From positions 42,004,545 to 42,068,544 of the forward strand of contig CM055112.1 of NCBI GenBank assembly GCA_029204225.1: a stretch of DNA of 64,000 nucleotides. Reading direction: 5' to 3'. The number at the start of each line of letters is the position of its first letter. Position 1 is the stretch's first letter. The notes below the pieces were generated by a model. That model did no database searches. It was given only the letters and a program-made list of their open reading frames with translations, and was not told the DNA's origin. The position numbers and the translations under genes were made by a program. This DNA comes from Diphasiastrum complanatum. Lineage: Eukaryota; Streptophyta; Lycopodiopsida; Lycopodiales; Lycopodiaceae. This document shows positions 54,546 through 64,000 of this stretch, piece after piece.

Positions 54546-54854
54546 TACTCCTACATCGAACAACTCGCGACTCTTGTTGACACCTTAATCAGCCAAAGTA
54601 TAGTACTGTTGTACTACTCTGATAACATCTCATCTGTAGAACGCGTTTCATTCAATTTGATAGAGACTAGATTGTTGTTCTGAAATTATTAACATTACAT
54701 TTTTCAAACCATAAGTACTTTTTAATGTCTGTTGACAACCAGAATAACACTTGAAACCACTTGCCATAATTGTATCAAATACATAACTTTCTAACGTTGT
54801 CCTCTTTGGGAACGACATTATTTACTATAAAATCTATATTAACCATGTTAGTGT

Positions 54855-56795
54855 ATGTCAGATAGAGAATCTAGACTAGAACGATACTGTAAGCTTAGAG
54901 AGGAATTTTTACACAGACAAAGTGAGAATACTAGTCGAAGAAATCTAGACGAAATCACTGCTCAGTTACTTGAACTCCTAATTAGCTTTCGTATGGAGGG
55001 CCCTGCTGCACGTTTCACATCTATATCAAAAATTAAATACGATTATTTTAAAGGGACTTCTTCCGATGATGCAAATAGCTATGTCTCACAATTCAGTCAA
55101 TCGCTTATACGAACAACGAAGGTACTGACGTAGACAAACTACGAATCTTCCCTGGTTTGCTAAGAAAGCAGGCGCGCATTTGGTACAGTCAAGTTGAACC
55201 AGGCCGTGCAGGAACCTGGTACCTACTGAAAGACCTGTTTCTGAACTAGTTCAGAGAAATCGGTTACAAATCAAGAATTCTCGGACGTGTGAACAATGTT
55301 CAGAAGAAAAGTAAAGAATCCCTTGCAAATATACACGAAAGGTTAAAAATCTTATAGGAAAACTAACAGGTGTATATCCCGTTGATATGCAGATCGAATG
55401 GTTTTTGGCTGGTTCACCACCAAAGATTGATCGGTATTGTAGACAAGGGGACATGACCTCCTTAGTAGCAGTAATAGCTAGTGCCAAAAATTTTGAGACC
55501 TCGAAACTAGCACGAAAGCGACGATCAACTAAGAAATCTCGAAAGTCGAAGACTGATTTTAGCGACAGCGATGATGATTCAGATTCTGATTCAAGTACTA
55601 GTTCTTCAAGCTCGGAATCTGAAAGCAACGATTCATCAAAATCAGAAGCTGACAAAGGAGAGAGAAAGAATAAACGATGAACTAAACGAAAGGACGACAC
55701 GAAAGCTGTCGAGGATAAGTCGTCAACTTCTAAAGTTGAAAAGCTTTGGAAGAGTAATATGGCTGGCCTTAATAAAAAGTTTAGTGACTTGAAAGTGCAG
55801 ATTTCTGAAGTTGCAGATAAAAGACCAAAAGCGTCTTCTTCCAACTCAGGAATGTGGTGTACGAAATGTGGAACTTTAGGACACACCAAGGAAGACTGCA
55901 CCACTGTGAATGTCAATTACATTGAAGATTCTGCCCAGGAGGTACTTTTAATTTTTTAAAATGATGCGACTACTAACTATGTTCAGGGTATTACAGCATC
56001 AGCCCAGCAGGACAGACCCAAGTTTGCACCAAAAAGACATAATCCTCCTGAATTTGTTGGACCAGCGAAGTCTCAAACTGCGACTAAACCAATGTCGGGC
56101 AACTGCTATAATTGTGAAGAGCCGGGACATTTTTCATCTGACTGTCCTCAACCGTGAAAGCCGATTGGTTATGTGCCGTTATGCTTGAACTGCAGAGAGC
56201 CTAGTCACAAGTATTCTGACTGCCCTCAGCCGCAGAAGCCGCGACCCAAGTATCAGTATGTAGCAACACCAGCTGCTGCAGACTCGAAAGCGAAAGCTTC
56301 GACTGATGCTGTTGTGCAGAGAATTGACGTTATTGAAGAAAAATTGGTGAAGACAGAAGATCAGTCCTGGCCAAGTGACGTGGAGAAGATATTTAAAGTC
56401 ACAACGAGAAGCAAAAGCTCCTCGAAACCTGACCAGAAATCTTCGACGAAGCGTAGAAAATCCTTGAAGAAGAAATCCTCTAGAAAGACGACGAATAAAT
56501 CTACAACTAAAGAAGATCTCAAAGATGACCCCGACTATGACCGCGATGCTGCGAAGTTGTTTGCAAAAGATATTTCATCAGAGTCGAAAGAAATTATCAA
56601 TGCTGAACTTCAGTCAGCTGCTGCAGAAAAGGTGGTCACTTTCGAGGAAGGGGACGACAAAATCACGAAGACAAAATTGTCTAGTGTTGTTATCGATAAG
56701 CCAATCTCGAAATCGAAGACGAAAGACTATGACATCGTAACTGATATTGTCACTTCATCCGAATATTACTTTTGTGTAGCTGTTGGCAGATAGCA
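54855..56795 (+). pseudogene. LTR-retrotransposon gag with three CCHC knuckles
   Basis: From about 54855 one frame gives RLERYCKLREEFLHRQ and KYDYFKGTSSDDANSYVSQF. A second frame, with one or two stops from 55140, has RIFPGLLRKQARIWYSQV, the capsid region. From 55387 to 56793 a single frame with two stops holds a Ser/Asp/Glu-rich stretch, then three knuckles with intact ligands: CTKCGTLGHTKEDC, CYNCEEPGHFSSDC and CLNCREPSHKYSDC. A long Lys/Ser-rich linker follows. The role is particle assembly and RNA packaging. Three knuckles and the long charged linker are unusual for a plant Ty3 gag. Confidence 0.75.
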
Positions 56796-57260
56796 CTTAT
56801 TACAGAAAGCAACTGAAAGGCCTTTCTGCCCCGAAAAAGAAAAAAAAAGTTTCGTTGCCAGATGTCGGTGTTCAGTCTATTGATTTAGGTGATCTCGGTG
56901 CACCTGAAATTGATATTACCATTGCGGGATGTCTGATAGAAAAAGTGCCAATTGACTCTGGTTCTAGCATGAACATAATAACATAAGATACAGCTCATGC
57001 TTTGGGGCTCACTGACATTCAACCGACACAGCGAAACATCAAGTTAGCTGATTCGACACGACGAAAACCTGTTGGAGAACTGAAGGATGTCATAGTTTAC
57101 ATTCAAACCAAGCCATTCACAATGAATTTCATAGTTATCAAACCACTCGGTTTGTCATCTTATTCTGTGCTGATTAGATGACCTTGGCTTTATTAATCAA
57201 ACGCAAGTATTTATTCATTGGAAATCCAGAGAGCTAAGATTTCAAATTGGTGAGACCAAT
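56783..57260 (+). pseudogene. Retropepsin-like protease of the same element
   Basis: A frame shifted from gag carries VPIDSGSSMNIIT with the DSG active site, then TAHALGL, an ADSTRRKPVGELKDVIVYI segment and LGLSSYSVLIR.PWLY, the typical flap and C-terminal motif of plant Ty3 proteases. A stop follows MNIIT (at 56986) and another replaces Gly in the last motif. Confidence 0.75.
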
Positions 57261-57269
57261 AATCATGGT

Positions 57270-58815
57270 AAGCCAGCAGAACAAATAATTACCTGGAGTC
57301 AGGACAAATATGAAGGTGAAACGCCTTTGTTTGACACCAGTTTTACATCAGAGGAATATTCTTATGCCTTAAATGTTTTTTCTAACGCATCTGACATTGA
57401 AGTTCAATATTTCGAAATTTACGAGAATGCTGACGAAGAAGAATTCTTCGATGCCTGCAACACTGAAGCGAATGTTTCGTATGAAGAAATTAATGTTGCA
57501 GACACGACTCGAAAGAGTCTCGTCATCCTCTGCCCTTTACTGATTCCATCTTAGATCAAGCTCGAACAGGAGCTGTCAGATCTCAAGCAGCAATTGGACG
57601 ATCAAAGCTGGCTACTGAGTTGCAAATTCAGGACTTGGCAGCTACATCCACACAGCCAAAGCGAACACGGTGCAATCAGTCGCAGGTATGTGCCGACAGA
57701 TTCTGTGTATTTGCTGAACGCTTCTGGAAATGGTGTCCACATGCATTTAATGTTGAATTGCAATGGCATGTGGAATACATGATGCTACTAGGCGCAGTAG
57801 GCATCGCCTTCGACGATTGGAAGCGACCTTGGGAGAAGGAATACTTTCTCTGGTTATGGGCCCAGCTCTCTATCGAGCAGAAAGGATGTCTCTGCTGGGG
57901 CATAATCCAGGGTAAGTTTTAGGTCGTGCCTTTCGGATCAGCAGAGTTGTACATAGGCTCTTCGGCTATGTATGCTCTAGAATATATGCAAATCAAAAGT
58001 TTCAATTTTTGCGGACTGAAGATAATAAGCGACATTTTTGGAAGCGAAAGTCGTAGTTTCAACTGTACAAACCTCAAGCTACTGCGGATTTAGGCGAATT
58101 CGACGATGTCGGGCTGCTGATCAATGTAAATATGGCTTATCCAGAGTTATTCAATCTCTATGTGGATTGGGAGCAAAATCTTGCAGATTATTTTGCAAAA
58201 ATTCGACACAATCTGCAAGACAGAAGGAAGTCATTTCGCTACAAGCAGTTCTGTACATATTCATTTTGGCAGTTTGGTACTTTTGTGGCAAAGACATTAT
58301 TTTTCGATCAAAATCTTTATGTTAAAAGCTCTTTTATTAGATTTCAGCTCATTACTGTAAAGAAGTCACTCTTCGTAGTGATTCAAACGAAGATACAAAA
58401 TTAACTCAGGAGCTGTTCGATGGAACATTGCTCCCAGTTAAGTTAGAAGAATTCGGCAACCCAGTTGGCCGCTACACAAAATCCAAAGAAGACTTGTTAT
58501 TGATCGAAGCTCAGCAAAACTTGGAGTTTTCTCAAAAATTATATGAAGAATTGAATCGTTCATGAAACATTTATTCATGTCTTTGTTGTGCTGATGTTTC
58601 TATGGGATGCTAAATTTTTGAAGTTTAAAGATGTTCTGAAGGTTGATTCCAGTTTTCATCAACAATTCAAAGATCAACTCAAAACAACCTATTCAATTAA
58701 AGAAACAGCAAGACACATATTCTCTAAGATGAAGAAATATCTAAAGGAAAAAATTGACGAAGAAATATCTTTTCGACTTAACAAAAATATGAAGAATGGA
58801 ATGTTTCGCAACTAA
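57270..58815 (+). pseudogene. Unrecognised ORFs where pol is expected
   Basis: After the protease an acidic frame (57300-57550) is followed by a Trp-rich frame (to 57922) with FCVFAERFWKWCPHAF, ELQWHVEYMMLLGAVG and DWKRPWEKEYFLWLWAQL. Another frame (58132-58400) has LFNLYVDWEQNLADYFAKIR and RYKQFCTYSFWQFGTFVAK, and the last one is Lys-rich and helical. No reverse transcriptase, RNase H or integrase motif appears in any frame before the PPT-like GAGGAAGGGG at 58859. These could be an element-specific protein or sequence gained from a host gene. Confidence 0.4.
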
Positions 58816-58868
58816 TCCTCAATAAGAAGATGTTATGTTCATGAGGACGTTTCACATTTGAGGAAGGG

Positions 58869-59300
58869 GATATTTGATGCCACCTTATTGCTAAAAATTG
58901 AATATCAGCATAAATATGGCATGATATACTCGAACACGATGCCCATATAAGGTTTGTAATTCCAAGAACGCCCTTACTTTAGACATTGCACAAATTGTCA
59001 TTCGAAAGTTAGGGTCCCAATCTAAACTACATCTAGATTTTTCTCTTAAGTTCTAATCTAGAATAACTTAAGATTTACCGGAACCTCATTATGTGAAGTT
59101 CTAACTTTTGGCAAACAACTATCCAACTCTCCTGAGTCTTCCGGGATAGCATTACATCCTCTCCAAATGGGAAAAGATAAGTCCCAAAAGTTCTCGTGTA
59201 TTCTATGCACATCCATCTGTAAATGAATCCAAAATGACTCATACATGTTGTGACTTATAAGCAATACATTTCAACAACAATATCCATAAGTAAGATTATA
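58869..59300 (+). repeat. Probable 3' LTR start of the gag-protease element
   Basis: ATGAGGACGTTTCACATTTGAGGAAGGGGATATTTGATGCC-type sequence at 58839-58876 has the layout coding end, polypurine tract, LTR start (TGATGCCACC). The right end is not resolved, and no 5' LTR was found. Confidence 0.4.
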
Positions 59301-61990
59301 TTGTTGTATTACAACAACTAACTCAGAAGTAGCGCTTTTGACTCGGTTAGCTGTATTGGATTCAGAAAATATTTAAATGTCTAGGTGTGTTACCAAAACA
59401 CCACATTTAATTTGATTCTAAATCAATCCTAGGTCAATAAGCAATTCTGAATGAGAAATTACTAACCCAGCAAGAAATTGTCAAAAACACAATTCTCATC
59501 AATATGCCTATGTACCAACAACTAGTTTATGCTTGAAAATAACTTAGTTCATGGAATACTTTGTAGATCCATAGGATTAAAAGTTTGTACAAAAGGTTTA
59601 ATGATCCAACAAAGATTCACTACATAGCATATCTCTACAGATCATAACTAAGAATCCTGTAACTTAATTATCCTCTAAGAGAGAATATTTCTTAAAGAGT
59701 GCTATTTCACATCCAAAAAATCTCAACCGAAGATTAACTCAAAAGAATTTCTAGCAAGGAACAGGTTTCAACAAATTCCCATTTTGCAATAGAATTACCA
59801 AGTTCTGACACAAATCAATCGGACTTGTTATCAGCACTTTTCTACCGCAAGAGTACTTTCTAAATTCCCCCCTCTTAAATCTTTAAACCAGATATCTACT
59901 ATAATCCATAAAGGATTTCAGTAATATCATATCATCCTATCGTTTATAATTTCTAAAACAGGTCCATCATCCATAACAGATTTCTCTTGGATTCTCTAAC
60001 AGATGCTTCTCCTTGATAACTTTCTTCTCTTCCTACTTCTCCCCCTTTTTAACAGGAAACACCATGCGTTTCCAAGGGGTGCATATCATTCGAGATTTGT
60101 CCTGGGAGAAGTGTCAAAGAAAAAATCCAAAAAAATCTTGAAAGCCAAAGAAAAGTTGCATCATTGTTAGCAAATACCAATGATGTCCCAACATAGTGAC
60201 TTAACAAAAGATCTTCTTTATTACCAAGCTTGGGAACTGACCCATAAATCAGAAAAGGATTGCTTGAAGATTCAAATAGAGAAAACAATTTTAGAAAACG
60301 AATTCATTAACCATTTCTGTGACATCGTCCATGGTCAACAGGTAATCAGAATTACCTTCCAAGGAATCACAAAAAATCGAGCTAATTCATGTGTTAAGAA
60401 ATTCACCAATATATCTTTTATAAAGAAATAGCTTGTCGGGTTTCCGATTTTGTAAATTTGAGATATCCTAAAAAGGGGTCATGACCAATATTTCAAATTT
60501 CCAACAAAACACCCGTTTTATGACCGACAGTATTTGGCATCACAAAGATTTACGGCCAACTATGGTCGACTAATCCAGTTAGTTTCAGATCTTCATTTCG
60601 GAATTGCCTACGTCCCATACCATAGGTTCTTCCTCCACAAAGGCCCTCCACTTCCTGATCAAAGTGTCGGAAAAAAAATAGTATAATTGTATGAAGTTTT
60701 TAGAAATTATTAACAGATTCCAACTTCAATAAAATAATATTAAGACACACATTCCCTCGCCCCTATTCATAATCTTATCGGTCACTAGAAGGATAGCAGT
60801 ACCATCCTAACAGGCATTAGTGACAGATTATAGAAATGGGGAAGAATGGGCCAGTTTTTTTTTGCTTTAAAAACAAATTGTGATGGTATGCCCCCGCTTC
60901 AAGCATAACAAGAAACAACTTCTTCATTCCCTTTTAGACTTCAGGGCCGTCCTGCCGTGCTCGCTTTCTTTTTGAAAAAAGTGGCACCTTGGCCAAGAGT
61001 GTCCAAGAATTATTGGACTCAAGAATCCAATTCTTGGTGGCTCAGAAAACAATTAATAAAGCAAAAAATCAGAATCGTGTTTGACTAAAGCTTTACGAAA
61101 TTCCACTAGGAATTCAACTTAAATCATCAGTTTCACGGGTAGGACCTACTAGGACGAGGAAGTCACCGTCGAGAAACAATAAAATTGACAATACTCGCTT
61201 TTTTCCCCTGGGATGCTGAGTAAGCTAAAAATAGCTTTATCCAGACTTCTACAACTTCTCGGCTTTTTTCTTATCTCCAAATGAAATTTCGGTTTAGCCC
61301 ACACAAGTTGTAAGAGTTAACAGCTTATAATTGGTTTAAAAAAATTGCATTTGATATACCACTGTTAATTGCCCTGATGAAGTTGGAAAAATCCGCTTTG
61401 CACAAAGTTTGCAAAAAACTTTTCAGAACTCAGGGTGTCAACACTAACGAGTGATGTCGGGTGAATTTCGATGTTCACCCCTACCCAAACATCATCTCAG
61501 TCCATTCGCTTGAAAACTGAAATTTTGCGTTCAGTCAACTCATTCATAACGGGTGTAATTCCTTAATAAAGCATTGTCTAGAAAAAACATTGTTCTAATA
61601 GACTTACGTGCTTTTGTTTAACCATTATACCAATGAATTTTCAAATGGTTTAAGCAATAACAGTTCTTAAAAGGATCACAATGCATCGAAATCTAATTAG
61701 TACCACTTCGTAAACTGTTACTCCCCACTAAAATAATTAACCGTTTTGTCATTTTTCTAGTTCAATCGACTAAGAAAAGATGTTTATGGAAAAAAGAACA
61801 AGTTTTATAGAAAAAAAAAAATCACATAGGAAAAACCGTGCGACCAAACCCTGCACCTTACCCACCCACCACCATACCCGATAAGTTGACCTAAAAACGG
61901 AAATACACCCCCCGCCCCCCGCGTTCAGCATGCACTCACACGTTTTCATTCCAGTCACGCGCCACGGAACCCGCGATAGGAGTGAGAGAG
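59300..61990. other. Long stretch without a recognised gene
   Basis: AT-rich sequence with short frames only. A plus frame at 60180-60431 and a minus frame at 60049-60288 overlap and have no domains. GC rises from 61830 to 61980 (CCCCCCGCCCCCCGCG), which would suit a promoter or leader of the exons that follow. Confidence 0.5.
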
Positions 61991-61996
61991 AGAGCA

Positions 61997-62092
61997 ATGG
62001 CAGCCCGGGAGGTGCACATTTCCTCCTTCCCTTTCAGAACAAATCCGTGCAAGATTAATAAGGTTACTGGCACGCTGGAGGGCGGCTTCCAG
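61997..62092 (+). CDS. Candidate first exon of an unrecognised host gene
   Basis: ATG in a strong plant context (GAGCAATGGC) is preceded by a GA-rich leader. It opens 32 codons reading MAAREVHISSFPFRTNPCKI..GTLEGGFQ and ends CAG/GTAGCC in phase 0. Codon composition is richer in G and C than in the retrotransposons around it. A second exon in the same phase begins at 62463. I do not recognise the protein. Nothing shows that it is expressed. Confidence 0.45.
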
Positions 62093-62462
62093 GTAGCCAA
62101 AGTTTGTCATTTTCCCAGTGGTTAACGTTTCTTTTAATGCAAGAAGCTTCTAGGCATTTCTTCAGCTGTTTGTTGGCAAATTACCACATCTTCAAGGGTG
62201 ATTTCACAGATGTTGAGCACTCCTAAAGCCTAAACTCTGTTTTTAGTAAAAACAGAAGTTCAGCCATGCATAAATTATCCTTTTTTATTCAAAAATTGCC
62301 TTCTACTGCTATTTTTGCAGTAAGGATTGCTTTAGGTCCAACATAAAGTTTTCTTAAACCTTTAGTTAGTTCCCACAGATGCATAAGCAATAAATTCTTT
62401 ACAGTTTAGCATGTCCAAAGCTGAAAAACAGGGCAATTTTTCTCTGAACTAAGAATTTGCAG

Positions 62463-62615
62463 GTTTGGCCATTCTTCACACAGAATAGGCTTCTCAATGA
62501 TCCAAACCATCCTAATGATGGCTTTACTGGCTCATCAACCTGCAAACCACCGTTAGTTTGCTGGGAAATGCAACAAAATCCCTGCAACTCCATAAAGAAT
62601 CGCCATGCACAACCT
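62463..62615 (+). CDS. Candidate second exon of the same gene
   Basis: After the acceptor ATTTGCAG the phase-0 frame is VWPFFTQNRLLNDPNHPNDG, then SSTCKPPLVCWEMQQNP and SIKNRHAQP, ending CCT/GTAAATC. If not spliced there, the frame ends at TGA/TAG-type stop 62651 and gives a protein of 94 residues. With splicing, further exons are not seen before the Ty3 element at 62.9 kb and would lie outside the window. Cys, Trp and Pro content is high. Confidence 0.42.
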
Positions 62616-62882
62616 GTAAATCACCCACCAACCCTCGCAACCAGTGATTAGTCTTTTTTGCGCTTCTTTTCCTGCTTTCCACTTATTCAAGCCAAAACTG
62701 GCTCAATAAAAAGCAAAAAGACAGCCAATAAAACCACCTAAATCATGGTGTAATGAACAAAAAACCGTAAAAACCAGCATTCACTCTTATTGATCCCGTT
62801 GCTAACGGAAAAGTGTCCCTAATGAAGTAAACGACAACTCAAGTGAATTGAAAATCGGAAATTTACTTCCTGAAAACCAATA

Positions 62883-63230
62883 TGAAGTGTCTAAAAATCG
62901 AACCGATTGTATACCTGGTAGTGCACTTACCAGTTGGTCCATGCATAGGACTCTATTCTAGATGAATCTATGTATAGGGAACTTAGGGCTATGCATGGCT
63001 AATGCCCAGGATGCTTTTGGCTCTATATAATGGGTCGGAACTCGCCCTACTCCTCATCATGGTTCTTGATTCATTGCCAGGCTCTCACTTTACATTCATG
63101 CTTCTTGTTCCTTGGCTTGGGGGTGAGGCTTCTAGAGATTGATTGGATGCTTCTACTTGGTTGGGTGGTTTCTCCATAGTGTGTTATCTTTTGTGTTTAG
63201 GATTTGTAAGCAGGATCTAAGGAGCTTCCC
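62883..63230 (+). repeat. Possible LTR/promoter region of the right-hand Ty3 element
   Basis: A TATA box (GCTCTATATAATGGG, 63019-63033) lies about 225 bases before the gag ATG at 63257, in sequence without coding content. No convincing primer site was found, so the LTR border is uncertain. Confidence 0.35.
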
Positions 63231-63256
63231 TTATAATAGGCTTAGAATCATTACCA

Positions 63257-64000
63257 ATGTCTTCAGGTGCGAGCAGTTCCGACTTGGGACACGCTCACAT
63301 TCTTTGCGCGATGGATATTGTTGTACCAGTTGGCCATACTCGGGCAGCAATCTTCCAATGTTTCAAAGGAAAGAAGCATGATGATTTTGATATGCACATG
63401 CATCAATTCTTGGCAGTCTGTCAAGCAAATCGAGAGACAGAGGACATCCGGAAGTTGGAATTGTTTCCAACAACGTTGAAGGGGAATCTTCTGGAATGGT
63501 ATTTTCAATATGGGTTGCACGAATTCCAGACTTGGGACGACGAGCTTTCTTGAAGAGGTACCACCATGAGCATGACGATGAGGAGATTTTGGATAAACTC
63601 CAAGCCATAAAGAAAAAGAAGAAGGAAGATGTCTTAGCTTACGTTCAGCGATTCAAAGTTCTTGAAAAGCGGTTTTAGGATCCACTAACACACGCCAAAC
63701 GCGTCAAGTATTTCTACCATGGTCTCCATAAAGTCCTTAGGAGAGGCACCACGTCCTTGCACAATTAGCTGTTGGAACGTATTGTGGAAGCTGCTCGCTA
63801 GTTAGAGGACGAAGAAACAAGGAAGGACTACCACGGACATTGACAACACCATAGAAGAATCAGTTCGTCAGGTCCGACTCTGACACCGATTCAGAGATTG
63901 TTGACAGTTCCATCGAATTAGATCCGGAATCATCTTCGGATGATGGAAGAGATCGAAGAAGCATAAGAAGAAGGGCAAGGGCTAGGAGCCAGAACATGTT
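63257..64000 (+). pseudogene. Ty3 gag, 5' part, frameshifted
   Basis: ATG 63257 begins MSSGASSSDLGHAH. The capsid-like region has FQCFKGKKHDDFDMHMHQFL, ETEDIRKLELFPTTLKGNLL and EWYFQYGLHEFQTW. A frame change near 63545 leads to FLKRYHHEHDDEEILDKLQA and KEDVLAYVQRFKVLEKRF, then several stops and an acidic segment up to the window edge. The W-Y and LK-A/LEW pattern is that of a Retrotrans_gag domain. The rest lies outside the window. Confidence 0.75.

Noticed and set aside
55251-55916. Minus-strand frame of 221 codons opposite gag
   Set aside because: It is the antisense of the Ser/Asp/Glu-rich gag segment; the zinc knuckles fix the plus strand as coding.
54855-57260. Endogenous pararetrovirus (caulimovirid) relic
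   Set aside because: Three CCHC knuckles plus a Ty3-type protease context and a PPT/LTR-like end fit an LTR retrotransposon better; no movement protein or RT was seen.
60049-60431. Overlapping frames on both strands near 60.2 kb
   Set aside because: Neither has a domain or a paralogue in the window; the plus frame is only a generic Lys/Glu-rich stretch.

Overview
The window looks like nuclear DNA of a land plant with a large, repeat-rich genome. It is AT-rich, its genes are spliced with GT-AG introns (two of them 3-6 kb long), and most of the sequence is decayed LTR retrotransposon. A BAHD acyltransferase and a group I bZIP factor are typical plant genes. The long repeat-filled introns would suit a gymnosperm, but the species cannot be fixed from the sequence.

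Layout. 1-5.4 kb (minus strand) holds two decayed, tandemly arranged copies of a multi-exon gene or element family that I cannot name with certainty; one copy is split by a solo LTR. 5.7-6.4 kb is a Ty3 integrase relic. 7.3-8.7 kb is an intact intronless BAHD acyltransferase (minus). 8.8-12.9 kb is mostly featureless. 13-27.4 kb is a chain of fused retrotransposon pieces: an internally deleted Copia element, a chromodomain Ty3 element with its protease deleted, a Copia 3' end, a 1.9-kb Copia LTR and a Copia gag-protease region. 28.8-29.3 kb holds GC-rich palindromes and a GAGA-rich minisatellite just upstream of the bZIP gene.

The bZIP gene (about 29.4-42.2 kb, plus) has a 5'-UTR intron, a 20-codon upstream ORF and four coding exons that give 446 residues with exact splice phases. 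Its introns carry a minus-strand Ty3 chromovirus end, a non-autonomous hAT-like element with a near-perfect 8-bp target duplication, a truncated relative of that element and CACTA-like debris.

42.6-54.6 kb is again retrotransposon relics (Copia integrase, Ty3 reverse transcriptase, a second copy of the deleted Copia family, a Copia pol with a 469-bp tandem duplication) and a CACTA-like element. 54.9-58.9 kb is an LTR element that encodes gag (three CCHC knuckles) and protease but shows no reverse transcriptase; in its place is an unrecognised Trp-rich ORF. 62.0-62.6 kb has two phase-compatible exons of a possible unannotated host gene. 62.9-64 kb is the 5' end of another Ty3 element.

Only the BAHD gene, the bZIP gene and possibly the 62-kb exons look functional. 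They do not form an obvious pathway. The most interesting material is the unknown tandem family at the left end, the protease-only LTR element, the uORF and GAGA minisatellite of the bZIP gene, and three places where an LTR sits between one element's 3' end and another's primer-binding site.
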